Below are positions 22,301-35,869 of a DNA stretch of 64,000 nt, one piece after another. The stretch covers positions 752,941 to 816,940 of the forward strand of contig NW_024104451.1 of the NCBI RefSeq assembly GCF_003945595.2, read 5' to 3'. The position numbers were made by a program, and so were the translations under genes. The notes beneath the pieces were generated by a model. That model saw nothing but the letters and a program-made list of their open reading frames with translations. It was not told the DNA's origin and did no database searches. This DNA is from Pipra filicauda (lineage: Eukaryota > Chordata > Aves > Passeriformes > Pipridae). Positions within the stretch are counted from its first letter, which is position 1. Every line of letters starts with the position of its first letter.

Positions 22301-23195
22301 GTACACAGACGGCACCAATACCCCCTGCCCTGATGACCTGGGGTGGAGGAAAGCAACCAGGTCAGTGCCAGGGTCCCCTCCACACCCACCCACAGCGGGT
22401 GGCACCACCAGGGCACGGCCAGGGATGTGCTGGGTTCATGTGGCAGCAAGGACCATGTCCAGCAGACCTTCCTGCTGCCTCCTGCCTTTGGATGTGCAGG
22501 CAGATAAGCCAGGGCGGGCACTGGCACAAACACCAGGGAGCACCCTGAGGACAAAACCTGGGGAAGGCTGGCATGAGCAATCCAGCTGGGCAAGTAGAGT
22601 CAGAGGTGGCAAGGAACAGGACAGACAGGTTTGGGAGAGAGGCAGCACCTCCTCCGAGCTTCCTCCAAACACCCCACACAGCCTAGACTGGTCCTTCCAC
22701 GGTCAGATTGCTTGGACCTGCATCCTTGTTGTGACCATCAAACCCACCAGGGCCCTACGGCTGCCTGGGGAGACCAGCAAAGCAAGAGGTGTGGTGGGTG
22801 GGAGGCAGAGCAGGAGATTCCCAGGGTCTGTCTGTCTGTCCTCCCTTCCATCTCGCCCAGCACAGCCCTGACCTGCTGTCAGGTGGGATGAGTCTGTTGG
22901 TGTGCAGGTGGGAGGGCACACAGGTCTCAGGATGGTGGAGGGCAGTTCTCAGCTTGCACTCACCCTCCCATGGGCCCCTTGGACCATCGTGGTTACAGTG
23001 GCAGGCGTGTGGATGGTCTCTGGAGCACAGCACCGCAGCAGTGGAGGTGCTGGGGTGGTACCTACACAGCCTGGAACAAGCCCCACCTAAGGAGGGCTGC
23101 AAGGCCCAGCCCCACAGGGGCTGATGCTGCACTCCCCCCTGCACCCCAAGGTCCCTCCCTGAGAAAAGGAATGGTTATCATGGGTAGAGGCAGTC
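19382..23195. other. Intergenic, no gene recognised
   Basis: Contains one of the longer chance open frames (minus strand, 20819-21475), which shows no domain or composition suggestive of a protein. A canonical AATAAA lies at 21533-21538, followed by T/G-rich sequence, and could be the 3' end of an unannotated + strand transcript. No exon can be defined upstream. Confidence 0.4.
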
Positions 23196-23285
23196 AGTGG
23201 GTGCACCCCAATGTGTCAGGGACAGGGTCCACTTCAGAGGGACAGGGTGCACCTCAACTGCACAGGGTGCACCCCAGTTCTCTCA
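23196..23285. repeat. Short tandem-like repeat (GACAGGGTGCACC units)
   Basis: Variants of (A/G)CAGGG(T)GCACC recur about four times (near 23200, 23220, 23243 and 23261). An imperfect, short array. Confidence 0.6.
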
Positions 23286-24977
23286 CCCTTTACAAGGCAG
23301 GACACAGGGTGAGGGGTTTGGCCAGAGCAGGGCTGGAGTACAGGAGTTCTGGATTCAGGAATGCTCCGGCGTGGCAGTGACAGGGAGGACATGACCTTCT
23401 AGATGCTGACTATAAACACCCCATTGCTTTCCCAGAGATCATAGCTCAGAGCTGGGGACCCCTAACACTCCTGACCACAGGATGGGGAGAGCACAGGGAT
23501 GTGGTTGGCAGCTCAGGCAACGCGTGACGAGCACGAGGAAAGGTCCCCAGGGCAGCCAACAGCCAAGTCATGCACCACAGGACAGGCTGGGCGTGGACTT
23601 GAAAGAGCCCGATGCCACGGGATGGAACAGCTGGGAGGTGACTCCTCCGGGAGGGCTGGACACAAGGCTGAGCACCCAGCGGCCATGCTGAGCATCCAGA
23701 GCAACGACGGAGTCACAGCTGGGCAGGTTATGCATCATGGAGGCTTCATGTATGACCACAAATGGCCTCAGGTTGAGGCACAGGGAGGCAGGACCAGAGG
23801 CTGAGTCACTGCCAGGTCTGAGCACCACAGTCCCCAGCACCAGCCACCGGCTCCCTTCCAACCCTGCTCCCCAGAGCATTGCCCAGTGCCTCCTGCCACA
23901 CTATCCCATCTTGCCTGAACTTCTGCCCTCTCCCTAGGAAGGCCTGTCCCCCTTCTTTTCATCCTGACACCCTTGACCTGTAACAGGAGGCTCATCCCCA
24001 CTGAGCTGGTGCCATAGGGAGAACTCCAGGAGCGCTCAGAGTTGGCAGGACCTGTGCCTGGGCAGGGTCACCCTCAGCCCTGACAGGAGTCAGCCCTCAC
24101 TGCTCTCCTGGTATCAGGAGATGGGAGTTCTCTGCTCAGATGACCCATCTCTGTCCCAGCCCACCTGGCATGGGACACAATGGTGCCAGCACCTCCTGCC
24201 CTGCTCAGCCAGTGATACGGGCTGTGCTGAGCCGAACACTCCCAGGCGGTTTGCTCATGGCCACCACCTCAAACCAGGGCTTGAGGAAGGCAGGGATTTT
24301 TTTTTTAAACCCTAAAAGCTGGGGAGCATCTTGATGAGGCCTTACGTGAGGCAGGAACATTCTGAGCTGCATCTGCTGCCAGGGAAGGAAATGTGGCTCT
24401 GCCTCTGCTCGCGGAGTCCAGTGAGGTTCGTCACACGAGGTGGATGTTTGCTACTTGGAGGTTGTGCTGTCGGCTGGGGAAGCCCAGCTGGGGAAGCCCA
24501 GCTGATGCAACCCATGCCAGAGGGAAGGGAGCTTCTCACAGCACAGGAGCACTGCACAAACCATGGTCCCAATGCCCCCAGGACCACCCATCACCTGGGA
24601 GCTGAGGTCACTGGGGCTCTGACAGGTCAGGGTGGAAAGAGAGATTGTCCCAGCCAGACTCTGAGCTGCAAACTTTTCTAATTAAAATATTCAACATATT
24701 TTCAAGCTCCTCCTCCTCCAGGAGGGAAGAGGCAGAGTGGGCAAGGGAAGAGTCTCTAGTGACAGACCAGTTATATGGGAACACAGTTTTGGGGAGCCTC
24801 CCTTGCTCCTCATCCCCAGAGGGGACAGAAACGGGGCAGAGAGTGAGGGTAGCTGAGGGGTGGGCAGCAGTGCCTTCGTGAAGGTTTGCAGCAGGATGGC
24901 CGTGCCTGAGGTAGTTTCAAAGACCAGTTCAGGGGTCCAATGTGGCCACATGATTTCCCAGCTGATGGACTAAGTAA
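23286..24977. other. Intergenic, no gene recognised
   Basis: Includes a 14-bp direct duplication (GCTGGGGAAGCCCA twice, about 24473-24500). No exon or transposon recognised. Confidence 0.4.
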
Positions 24978-25196
24978 GAAGTTTAGGTTGGATATTAGGA
25001 AAAATTTCTTCACAGAAAGGATGGTCAGGAATTGGAACAGGCTGACAGGGCAGTGGTAGGGTCACTATCCCTGGAAGTGTTTAAAAAACATGTGGATGTG
25101 GCAGTTGGAGACATGGTTTACAGGTGGACCTGGCAGTGCTGGGTTAATAGTTCGGCTGGATGATCTTAGAGGTCTTTTCCAGCAATTCTGTGACTC
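24978..25196 (+). mobile_element. CR1 LINE 3' fragment (+)
   Basis: About 220 bp from GTTTAGGTTGGATATTAGGA through TTCTTCACAGAAAGG and ATCCCTGGAAGTGTTTAAAA to the 3' end TTAGAGGTCTTTTCCAGCAA. This is a standard 5'-truncated CR1. Confidence 0.9.
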
Positions 25197-26242
25197 TTTC
25201 TTGGACATTCTGCACCCACCTGGGGTCATAGCAGAGTGCTGAAGCAGGCAACTGCTACCTGGCAGTGCCTGGCCACACCACCCAGCAGCTGATGGATCGA
25301 AATGGGGCTTCTGTAACCCCTGGTATAGTTTTGGAACCTCTTCCTTGAGGGCAGCCTGCCCACAGCCACTGCCACAGACAGACCTCCGCAGTGTCCTATC
25401 TGAGCTGGTGGGATCAGCACCCTGCCTGCTGCCTGTCCTTAGGCAGTGATGGAAGTCCTTTATCTCATATAACAGTGGTTACACTCACCATCTACACAAA
25501 CTTGATGCATTTTTTGTGCAGGGCTCAAGATGCCCTTTGCTCTGGGCATGTCCTCCCGTTCATACGGGGAGGGAAAGCTGTGCTGCACAGAGCTGCCATG
25601 GCCAAAGCCCTGGGGTTGAAGAGGGGATGGGGGGAAGAGGGGATGCACCATGCAGGGAGGACATCTGCTGTCCCTGCAGTCCACATGTTTTTCTTTTTTT
25701 CTCCAGCACAGACCCATGTGGGCTGTGGGTTCCTCCATGCTGGATGCACTGAGAACTGCTGCCAGGGATCAGGGCTCATTTTCCAGGAACAGGTATGAAT
25801 CAGTCACCCTGTTTGACTTGGTGGCCTTTCCTTTTCTATGACAATCTTCCATTTGTCTGTCCCAGAAAATGATCCTTGTTTTTAGTTATCAGCTCCCAGG
25901 CAGAGAGAACCAGGGGATTAGGACTGTGGAGCTGGTTTCAGGGTCTGAAGATTCATTCACATCTGACTTGGGCCAAGCATCTTCAACTCTCCCTACTTCG
26001 GTTTTCTATTTGGGAAAGAAAACAGACCCTTCCACTCATCTGTTTCAACAGGGAGTGTGTCAGTGCAATCTCTAGTAGTGCTAAAAATGACTGTTCTTGT
26101 AATGTCATGAAAACTGTACAAAATGCTCGTTGAGACCCCATAGTACCCACTGAGAGGGAATGCCATTAATAGGACATTTGGGTTAACTTTAGTTGCAAAA
26201 CTTGGCTAAAAAGGACAATCCTCAGTAGCTCCTTCCAGAGAG
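25197..26242. other. Intergenic, no gene recognised
   Basis: About 1 kb without a supported feature on either strand. Confidence 0.4.
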
Positions 26243-26455
26243 AATCATGGACTCACAGAATGGTTTGAGTTGGACTTTACAGGCCATCTCATTCCATCCC
26301 CCTGCCATGGGCAGGGACACTTTCCACTAGACTAGGTTGCTCCAAGCCCTGTCCAATCTAGCCTTGAACACTTCCAGGAATGGGGCAGCCACAGCTACTC
26401 TAGAAAACCTGTGCCTCACCACCCTCAAGATAACAAAATCCTCTTTGCGCAACAG
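26243..26455 (-). mobile_element. CR1 LINE 3' fragment (-)
   Basis: Reverse complement of the CR1 3' end. It begins ACTCACAGAATGGTTTGAGT and continues through CCATGGGCAGGGACACTTTC, AGGTTGCTCCAAGCCCTGTC and GTGCCTCACCACCCTCAAGA, fading out near 26455. Confidence 0.9.
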
Positions 26456-29400
26456 GAGAAGTCTGTTCCCTGCAGGAATCTCTCTGCATGCAGAAAGTGT
26501 CCTCTCCCCTGGGGAGCTGACAGAGAGCCCAAGGCTGGTGGACGGTACAGCCCTTGTTCCCTGTGCAGCACAGATGAGGCACAGAGGCCTGTGGGCCCTT
26601 CCCACCTGTGCCCATCCCATCTTCATCTCACAGATGACCAGTCCCTGCCCCACACATCCAGCTGTCTCCTCTGTCACAGCCTGGCAGCCCCCAATAGTTC
26701 AACCCAGTGGGAATGTGGAAAGACAACTGCAGAGCAAGCCATGCCTTGATTTTCCTTTAATCTGGTTTAATCCCCTCTTTGCTCCTCAGACTGGACTCGA
26801 TCCCAGCAACTGCAGCTGAAACCCCAGATGGCAACATGACCCTTTCCAGCAACCAGTCCTTAAATTTACTTTCTGTGGGGAAACCCCAGGAACTAACAGT
26901 GTCCTGTAATACAAATGAATTTCCACAGAACTGAAGGATTAGGAAGAGGAGTACTTCTAGATGTCATCCAGGGTCACCAAATGATGGAAGTGACAAGCCT
27001 GCACTTCCTGGAGCTGGTCTTGGCTTTGCTGCATTGGTTTGGACCAGGATCAAGTTTTCCACAAGTTTGGTTGATGTTTTGGGGGGGGAGGTTGCCACTC
27101 ACCTGACTTTACATCTTTTATCTCATCATTTAGTCCATTCCCTCCCATCCCTTCTGAGGATTAGCTGGAAAAATATTGATCCAGACACTGCTTCCAGCTT
27201 AGCACCAACTTTCCAAATCAGCACTGGTTCCTGCTCCAAGAGCAGCACTGCTGCCTTCTGGTACACAGCAGGGACAGACAGAGAACGTGTCACAGGATGA
27301 ACATGCAATTCCATTACTTTAAACCAAGAAATATGTTCACTATCACTAAAGCTGCTCATGAGGTGGATTCTATATTCCTGCTGCCTTTATTTCCAAGGAA
27401 TACAGAATCAAAATTCATACTTCAGTGGTTTAAAGTATCACTGAGGTTTTACAGGAGAAGAAGATTGGCAAGATTTGACCCATGAGAGCCCACAGGCTCT
27501 GGCACTCATTTCCTATGGCCCTGCAGCCGCCTCCAGTGGCTGCCAGAGCCCACACAGCAGGAAACCTCTGTGCCACCTGCAGTGCATAGCACCGTACAAC
27601 ACCACACAACTTTTTTACACGTTCCTGGTGAAAGATAAGGAAAAAGAACAAACCCTCAGGCACCTCCACTGCGGTGCCCTGAGGCTGGACCAGGCAAAAG
27701 AGGCTGATGCCAGGAAAACACAGGTATGCAGGAGGACCTGATGTTCCAGGAATGCTCAGCAGCTGCAAAAGGCTGCTCAAGTGCGCTACAGGACCAATAC
27801 ATCCCTCTGCACAAATCCCTCCTGTGGCCAAGGGCCCAGTTGGCTGGGGGGGCAGAGGCCCCCTCCACTGGACACTTTGGTGTGCAAGCTGGACCCTGAG
27901 CCTGAGGGAATTTCAGCCCAGGAACATTGCATGAGCAGGGAAGGAGTGCAGGGTGGGGATTCGTTACTCAGAAATGCTCATAGGGCTTCTCTGCATCTGG
28001 CTCTTGCCTGAAAACACACACTGGCCTTAAAAACTAAGAAATCTAATTAAATGTTTGAGAAAAACTCTCTGCTCTAGCAGTCCCTGCAGCACACAAAGGC
28101 ATGGTACAGTTCAGCAGCCGCCAGCCAAAGGTCAGCTTTTTGTTCTTAAAACACACCGACACTCCTGCATGACCATACAGGGAGAGGGAGCATCCATCAC
28201 ACAATCCCGTGGCTTTATCCTGCTATCAGCAAAGGCTGAAGCAAAAGGTAGGAGCCACGTGTGTCAGAACAACAGAGTGTGCTAGCACCAGTGCCTGCCA
28301 GCGAGAACTGCGCCAGGCCTGGGGCGCGGGAGGTTCCCAGGAAGGCACAGTGCCCGGCCCTGCTCCTAGAGGCAGTGAGTGACCGGGGTGCCCTGCAGGA
28401 AATCTGCCTGAGGAAGCCATGCTTTGTCTTTCTCCACTTTACCTGTCTGGCTGTCTCCAGCAGCTCCTCCTTGGCTGGGACAGCGCAGAGCTGGGGAACC
28501 CAAGCAGAATTCACAGATCTGGCTCCCACTGGTCTCCCACAGAGGAAAATGTGGCAATGAAAGAGTGTGATTTACAGAGCTGCTGTTCAGAACCCACTTT
28601 GCCTCTCCAGTCTCTCCTTCTCCAGCTGTCACAGACCTGTGTGGTTTTCTTTTGCTTGAAAAAGAGGAAGGAAATGGAGCTGCAGGCTGTGAATGCTCAG
28701 CCTGTGTCCTTGGGATACTGTATCTAACCCAACCTTTTGGTATAAAAGTCTTGAAAGCCAATATTCTACTTGATTGGAACAAAACCTACATGTTTGCTAT
28801 AAACTGGTGAATCTAAAAGATGCACAAAGCTGTTCAGTTGGAAAAAAAACGTCCAGAATACTGCAGATCTGGTTGTACTTTTGTTGCCACATTAGAATTG
28901 CTATTAGGCTCTTTGATACACTATAATCACAGATATGCAGGAATCAAAGTGCTGAATGTACTTAGCAGAGCAAAGACAAAGTGTTTGCCCTCAGCAGGGA
29001 GAGGGGAGGGAATCGATAGCAACATGTTTGATTAGTTTCATTAGGCAGGTTAATCTGCCACCAGGATGCAACCAACGTCATGTCCCAGTATGTGATCCCG
29101 TTGTCTGGGAAAGCATTAACAGCTTCAGGGCTTATCTAGATACAACAATTAGAGCAGCAATCTAAAAAAATGCTGAAGTGACAGTTAATAATAAAATTTG
29201 TGATCCCCAGAGAGCTCTTGAGAAATCACTTTCTAATCAAGCTCAGTCACTGCACTGCTTCTGGCTCTAGGAGCAAGGGACTGTGGAGATGGAAAAGGGA
29301 CAGGGAGTGCACTGCCCCTTCCCTTCGTAGAAAGCTTTTCCAACACCCTCTTTGCTGGCTCTCACAGTCATCCACAGCTGTCACACTCCTTTTATTCCTT

Positions 29401-32400
29401 TATAAATATTTCTTCTTTTTTAATTTTTTTTTAAAGGACAAGATATTGTGTATCTTGCAGCAGCTCAGCTCTTTTTTCCTTTCTGAATGGGCCATTCTAG
29501 CCAGAATTTGTCCTAAATCTTGAAAAAAAGGTTTCGAGCTGTCCTTGGCTAGATTCACTCTGGATTTCAAGCTCCTGATGACATGTGGCAGTTGTGTTTG
29601 CAGTAATCCCTCTATATGAAGTGCTCCAGTTGGTCTAAGCTCCAGATAGTTATTATGGCAATGACATATTAACAAAGCCTTGTTCCAAGTACAGCTTTGT
29701 AAAGACTGGAGCACAACATTTAAGTTGCTTTTATTTTCATCTGCAGTCCAAAAATTTGCAGAGCCTGAGCCTCTTCAGTCTTTGAAGGACTAATCAGTGA
29801 AGGTGTGGTTCCGATCCTCCTGACACCAGGAACAAGTGGGCAGCTGGCGATGGAAAAGCTTCACACCATCCTTATTAACTTTTTTGTCGGTGGCTCCATG
29901 CAAAGAAGGGGAGACAAATAATTCCATTCACAGCTGGGTTTCTCTCTGATAACCATCCTCCTCAGCCTGGACAGTGTGAATGTCTTGAAAACGTGATACT
30001 TTTGCCCACTGAAATTCCCCACTAGAGAAGTATCCATCTTTTTTTTCCTGAACCACCTGGTTCAGTGGTGCTTTAGGAGCAGTGCTGATTTAGGAGCTCT
30101 GGTTTACCTGTTCCCTGCCTCTAGGCTTCATGATTGAGGCTAAGTGAAGGATTTGAAAGGTGCTATGTAAAATGGGCCCCTGCATAGCAGAATTTTTCCT
30201 AGTTGAGGGAGACCAACGAGGTGAGGTTAGTGGGGTCAGCACTTTTACACTGGTAAAGAAAAAAGCAAACCTTGATTTCCTGGAATGTCTGTGCAAATGT
30301 AACTGTTTGAATGCCTGCGCTTCCTCCCCACGCAATGTCTGGAGCAGCAGTCACACAGACTGTATCTCCAGCAGATCCCTGTCGGGGATGGCTCTGCATA
30401 AAGCAGCGGATGTGACGCTGCTCCAGACACGCAGCCCGGGAGCAGGGAGCCAGCTGCTCTGGACTCCCTCCACCACACTGCAACGGCTGTAAGGGCTCAC
30501 ACGCTGTCCCCTGCTCTGTGACAGGCCACTGCTGAAGTGCATGGCTCTCAGGCAGCTTCCCATGGAAACATTGCTCTCTAGGAAGGCAGAGCTCCAGGGT
30601 CACTAGTATAAGCCACCAGCCTCACTGCTGAATGTTGCAGACAACCCACTGCAGCAAACGGCCAAACTTGAGACACTTGCATTCTCTTTCCCAACACTTA
30701 ACGATTTCCTTCTGGCTGGACTGTTCCCAAAGCTGAAAGGAGACAGAACAACTACAAATAATTCATTCAAACCTTGCTGCCAGCAGCAAACACCCCACCT
30801 GGGATTCCCCACTGCAGTGGGGATGTTTGTGCTCCAGCATATTGCTGCAGTTGGAAGATGTGAACTAGATACTATGGCACAGGTCTGGCAGCGAAAATGA
30901 CCCTGATCCTGCAACTGGCAATGCACCTGGAAATGATCATGTGAGAAGAGAACAGAAATACAGAGGAAGGTGGAGGGGAGCGACCTGGGCAAGCACTAGT
31001 TTGCAAAGTCTTGGTAATGCACAGATAGATCCCTTTTCACTTCTTTCCCATCTGATTGCACAGCAGATTCCTGATGGAGGTAAACAAGTTGGGTTAGATT
31101 TGACTGGGAAAAGCTGACAAGCTTCCAGGTGGACAGCACGTTCTCCGAGTTCCCTAATCTGCCTATTCCCATTCCTCATGTTGAGTGAACAAAGCAAAGG
31201 AAAAAGACATCTAGTTTTAACAATTGCTTTTCCATCCATCACACCCTGTTGGCTTCAATTCTTTCACTGAGTCCCTTGCAAATGAAGCAAATTATGTTGG
31301 TTTGGAAATGTGTATTGTCAGCTTGGCAGTGCACACATCCCATATGGTCCCTCCGCTCCTCCTTTCTCTTCTCCTTCCCTCTAGCCCAGCTGGTGGACAC
31401 CCTGCCACAGCAGGGGGGCTCTGCAATGGGTCTGTGGCCCTGATAAGCACAGGACACGTGACCAATCACAACGCAGGCTGTTACAGACTGTGCTCAGCCA
31501 GTGGGCATCAAAGATTGTTCTCAAACCTTCCAGTTGAGTAATTCTATGGGAAAATAAAGTCCTGCTGAAATACTGACCTGTTAAACCAGGGACCTGTGAA
31601 CTCAGCTCATCTGAAGTGCTTCTCATCATATTAAAAAAGACCAGTGGTCTGCAAGACTATATTTACCCTCTGGTCTGTCCTCAGCCTTGCCAAAAAGGTG
31701 CAAACCAGATCACTCTGTCAGGCAGATACTCTCAGGGTGAGAGGTGAAACCAACAACCAGATCCACAAACCTTTACAAATCTGATATGAATAACCATCAC
31801 TGCAACCCAGCACAGGATTTTCGCAGGGACCTGCCCAGCAGAAGGGTGCCAGGTCCATCATGATGTTATTACTGGGAGCTGATCACACGCCCAGGGGGTG
31901 CAGCCCTGAGTAGGCCAAGTGGAATGACAGCAAAGCCCATGCCAGCTGATGGGACAGCCCATTTTTAAGATGCTGCTGTCAAGGAGAGTAGTTTAGACAA
32001 TGCCCAAAAGCTGATCAGTGCTGTTTGTCAGAACTTTTTGATTCCTCTTGCCTGACTTCAGCTGTCTAGAGCTTTGGTGTTCAGCTCATGTCATCAATTC
32101 ATCCCTTCCCCACCTAGGAGGGATGTCTGAAGTCAGTTTTTAGCTCTCTGGACAAGCCCATCTCTCCCTCGTGTAGATGATGAGCTTCCACTAGATGATT
32201 AGTTAGCTAAGTTAGGTGGCAGAAATTAAAGTTTTCCTCTTTGGCTATTTTTTTTAACATTGCCATTTTAAAACTCACTCTGGAAAATGTTCAAAGCAGA
32301 AATACAATCTTTCTAAGGGCTGAGAAAAGCTGTTTTCCTTTCTTACAAAGAAATTTGTCTTTCATGTAAAGGAAGTTCCTGGCACATGAAGCCACTCAGA

Positions 32401-35400
32401 GAAATCTGAAGTGCAGTTTATTCTCTCCTCTCTCTGAAGTTAAAGAAGAAAAGCTGATCACTAAGGCTCCATTTTTGATCCAGACCACTGCTAACCTCCA
32501 TAGAAGACCACAAACCTCATGCTGTCTTCCGTCAGTCAGCAGCAGAAAGATACCTACAGCACTGCTAGGAAAATTTTTTGTTTTCCAAGTTAGTAAATAA
32601 AAGGCAAGCGCCTTTCTCCCAGCGATTTATAAAAACAGCAATACCCTTCAATTTAACAGCAGATTTTACCCGTGAATGCCGAAGAAAAGAAGTAATGAGA
32701 ACTCATGTAGCCCATACAAATTAAAGTCATATGAATTTTTTCATTGGCAAAACCAAAAGCTGGTGGGTGTTCTAGCCAATAAACTCCAACAGAAGATGAC
32801 TTGGAAAAGAAGAGGAAAAAGCAACTCTAGTATCTATAAATAAAGGACCCCAGGATGTGAGATAGATTATGTAAATACGGACTTCACAGGAAAACCAAAA
32901 CCAGTGAGGACTTGTAATAACTACGTTGCAAATACTGCTGTGCAAGGTCTGTAGAAGAGGAGAACACAGTGTAGCACTGAAGAGGTTGTCTGTAAGGAAA
33001 CAAATCATGACAGCTTGGTCAAAATAAATGGTGGGTGAAAATTATAAAATTATCCCTCTGGGACATGGGGATGAGGTGGGATAGATCCCACAGGAATAGG
33101 AAGCATCTCTGAGCTGTGTAAGCCATTGCATGGGGCCCTGATGAGATCTCAGAATAATACACACAGTTGTGGTCTCCCATATGTAAAAGGACTGCATTAG
33201 ATTGGAAGAGCTGCAAGGAAGGACTGTAGGGTGCCTCAGGAATCAGAACAACTATTTTGTACAATGAAGCTAGCAAGGGAGTGGCTTGTTTACCCCAAAA
33301 AATATCACTATTGCATAATTCCAGCAGGGCACACAAAAAGTGCCCAAACCAGCATCTGTTTGCAGGAACAAAGATGAATCATCCCTGAATTGGCTCAGCC
33401 TTAAACAGAGTGTTTCATGAAATTCTGTGATGCAACATTCCCAGGTTGTATTCATCACCTAAATGATCAGCGTGGGTGCCCCACAGAGGCAACGCAATCA
33501 ATGAAGTGCAGGAGCTTCCAGCAGCAGCTCCCAACCGCTTTTCTGGCTCCATTAGATCTGTACTTTTTTGTTAGGCAATAAAAGCTGGAAGCTGCAAGGC
33601 AGGCAGTGCGAAGGTCCCGTCAGAGCTGCATTTGCTGCTCCCTGTGTGGACCAAGAACCACTTCAGCGCCCCTCTGTTGTACTGCTGGTGGTACCACAGC
33701 AGGAGGTACTCAAAATGCAGCTGGTTAAACTGCTCCCAGGCCTCAGTACATCAAGCCCTCTGTGCGTGGTCCTACCGGATCACTTGCAGAGCCAAGGAAT
33801 TTCAGGAAGAAAGGACAGCAGGTAAAACCCCCAGTGCTGCAAAAACTACCATTGGTTTAGGGTAAACACCAGGACACAGGAGATCAGATTTATGCCTCTG
33901 AGAAAAAAAAGTAAAACATTGCATGAACCAAGCAAGCCAAAGTTTCCTCAGAGTTTTCTGGTTTGTATCCTTCCAGCTTGCTGACGGGAGTCTCTGTTCA
34001 GCTCGGTATCATTCTCTGATAGCTCCGAGACCTCTTCTCTGTTCTGTTATCGTCCCTCCCTGCCCCTTCACTGCTGCTCAGAAAGCAGCCCACTGTGCTG
34101 CCTGACTTGGAGTACCCAGCACTGCACAGCACACGCTGCCAGATCTCAAACTACTGCCTGTTCAAAACCCACCCTAGTTTAGGTCTCTTTAACCTTTCCC
34201 TGATTTTCACAAAGCTTGTAGGAACTCTGAGGATTTTAAAGATCTGCTTACGTGTTTCATTTGGCTGAAAGTGGCTCCAGAAGTTCCTGCCAGACAAAAG
34301 GCAGCACCACAGTGTGTGTGTGTGCTTACTGCAACTCTTAAAGGCCAGCTCTGACCCCCCAAACCAGTGTCAGTCTATAGACAGATAAGCAGACACTGGC
34401 ACTGAACCCTCTCATATTTGCCTTACACATTTGATGCTTTGAGGGGGTTGAATATGTGAGGAACTTCTCTCCACTGCCAGCCCTAGGATCTCCTCCTGGA
34501 AAAACACTGGAGTAAATCTATGCTCCAGAAAGAATATTTGCATTTGTCATGAATTATTCTTTGACCTTTCTCTTTAGCTGGCTTTGCACTTCAATTAAAC
34601 ACAGAACAACTGTAGTGGCATGATTTCACATCCGATTCCTGCTGCTGTTGGAGATTATCTCAATCTTCCCAGGGCTGCATCAGATGGTGCTGGAAAGCAC
34701 ACGGCATAGCCCAGACTGGCAAAATCAGCATCTCAGAGCAGTGCAGCTTTTGCCACAGAACTGTATGTCAATTATTCAACAAAGCAGGCAACAGCTGTCA
34801 ATTCCTTTGGATAAGAACTGTCACTAGGAGAGCAATCAGCGTTGGAAAAAAAAAAGCATTTCTGACCAGAAAACTCAAGAGAACATTGTTAACAGCTGCA
34901 AAGAAAAAGAATCAGCATTTCTGGCTTTCTATTTAGAGGTGCCTCCACAGATAAATTAACTTGAATGAATACACCCTGATTTATGAAAGGATGTTCCAAG
35001 CCTGGTTAGCCCTGCAGCCATCAGGTCCCAGGGCCAGCCAGTGGCATGCCCACAGGAAATCAGTTTTACCAGCACAACCCATGCCTTCGTGCAGCAGCCT
35101 AGGAGCAAAGGAGTTGCCCCATGACAGAATGAACACTGAAGTTCCCCTTATGGCTTCAGGACCAGAGCTGTTGTCCTGTGGCAGTGGATGGGACCTCACT
35201 TGAGGAAAGCCCTGCAAAGGCAGCAGCTGAACCCCAGCAAGGGAGTGAGCACAGTAGGAGACACTGCTTGGACCATCTGAAGCTGGTTTTGTATCATGAA
35301 GGGATTCATGCCGTTCTAAGCAGCCATGACCTTAGCCCAGAAAGTGCGTGTGACTTACCACCTAAACCCACCAGTCTCTCCAGTCCCTATGTGCTGGGTC

Positions 35401-35860
35401 ACCCAGACCTTTAGGGACCATATCACAGAGGCATTCAGCCTTTCTCCATTTCTGCAGGTGGGTACAACTCTACACTACAGCTCTGAAGCTGCATAAATCC
35501 AATGCAAATGTTGTGACTTGGACATTATCAAGCTCTTTTCAATGGCAACTCCAGTACACTCAGCAAATCCTATTTTTAAATACATGAAAAATTGTTATCT
35601 TCACATACCATATGAAATGTGTTTTCATTCTGTCCCTCAATTTTTTAAGAGACTATCACATCTTCCTTCCATTTGTCTCCACCCAGATGAAGAGTTGTGA
35701 AGGCTATTCTGTGCAAGTTTGTGTGAACGGGTTGTACATACCCAGGGATGAGGAGGGAAAAGCAGTTGTTGGAGAACAGCAGGAAAGCGCAGCTGGGAAG
35801 GTAGTGTGTGAAAGTCTGCGCAGAGCTCTGGAGCTGTTGAAACCACAGGACTGAGAGTCT
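26456..35860. other. Intergenic, upstream of PIGU, no gene recognised
   Basis: About 9.4 kb with AT-richer composition than the left half and no recognisable transposon. Minor simple sequence includes a (GT)n run at about 34312-34325. Scattered open frames are all short, and none is bounded by splice sites or resembles a known protein. Distal PIGU regulatory elements could lie here, but nothing visible identifies them. Confidence 0.4.
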
Positions 35861-35869
35861 CAGTGTGCC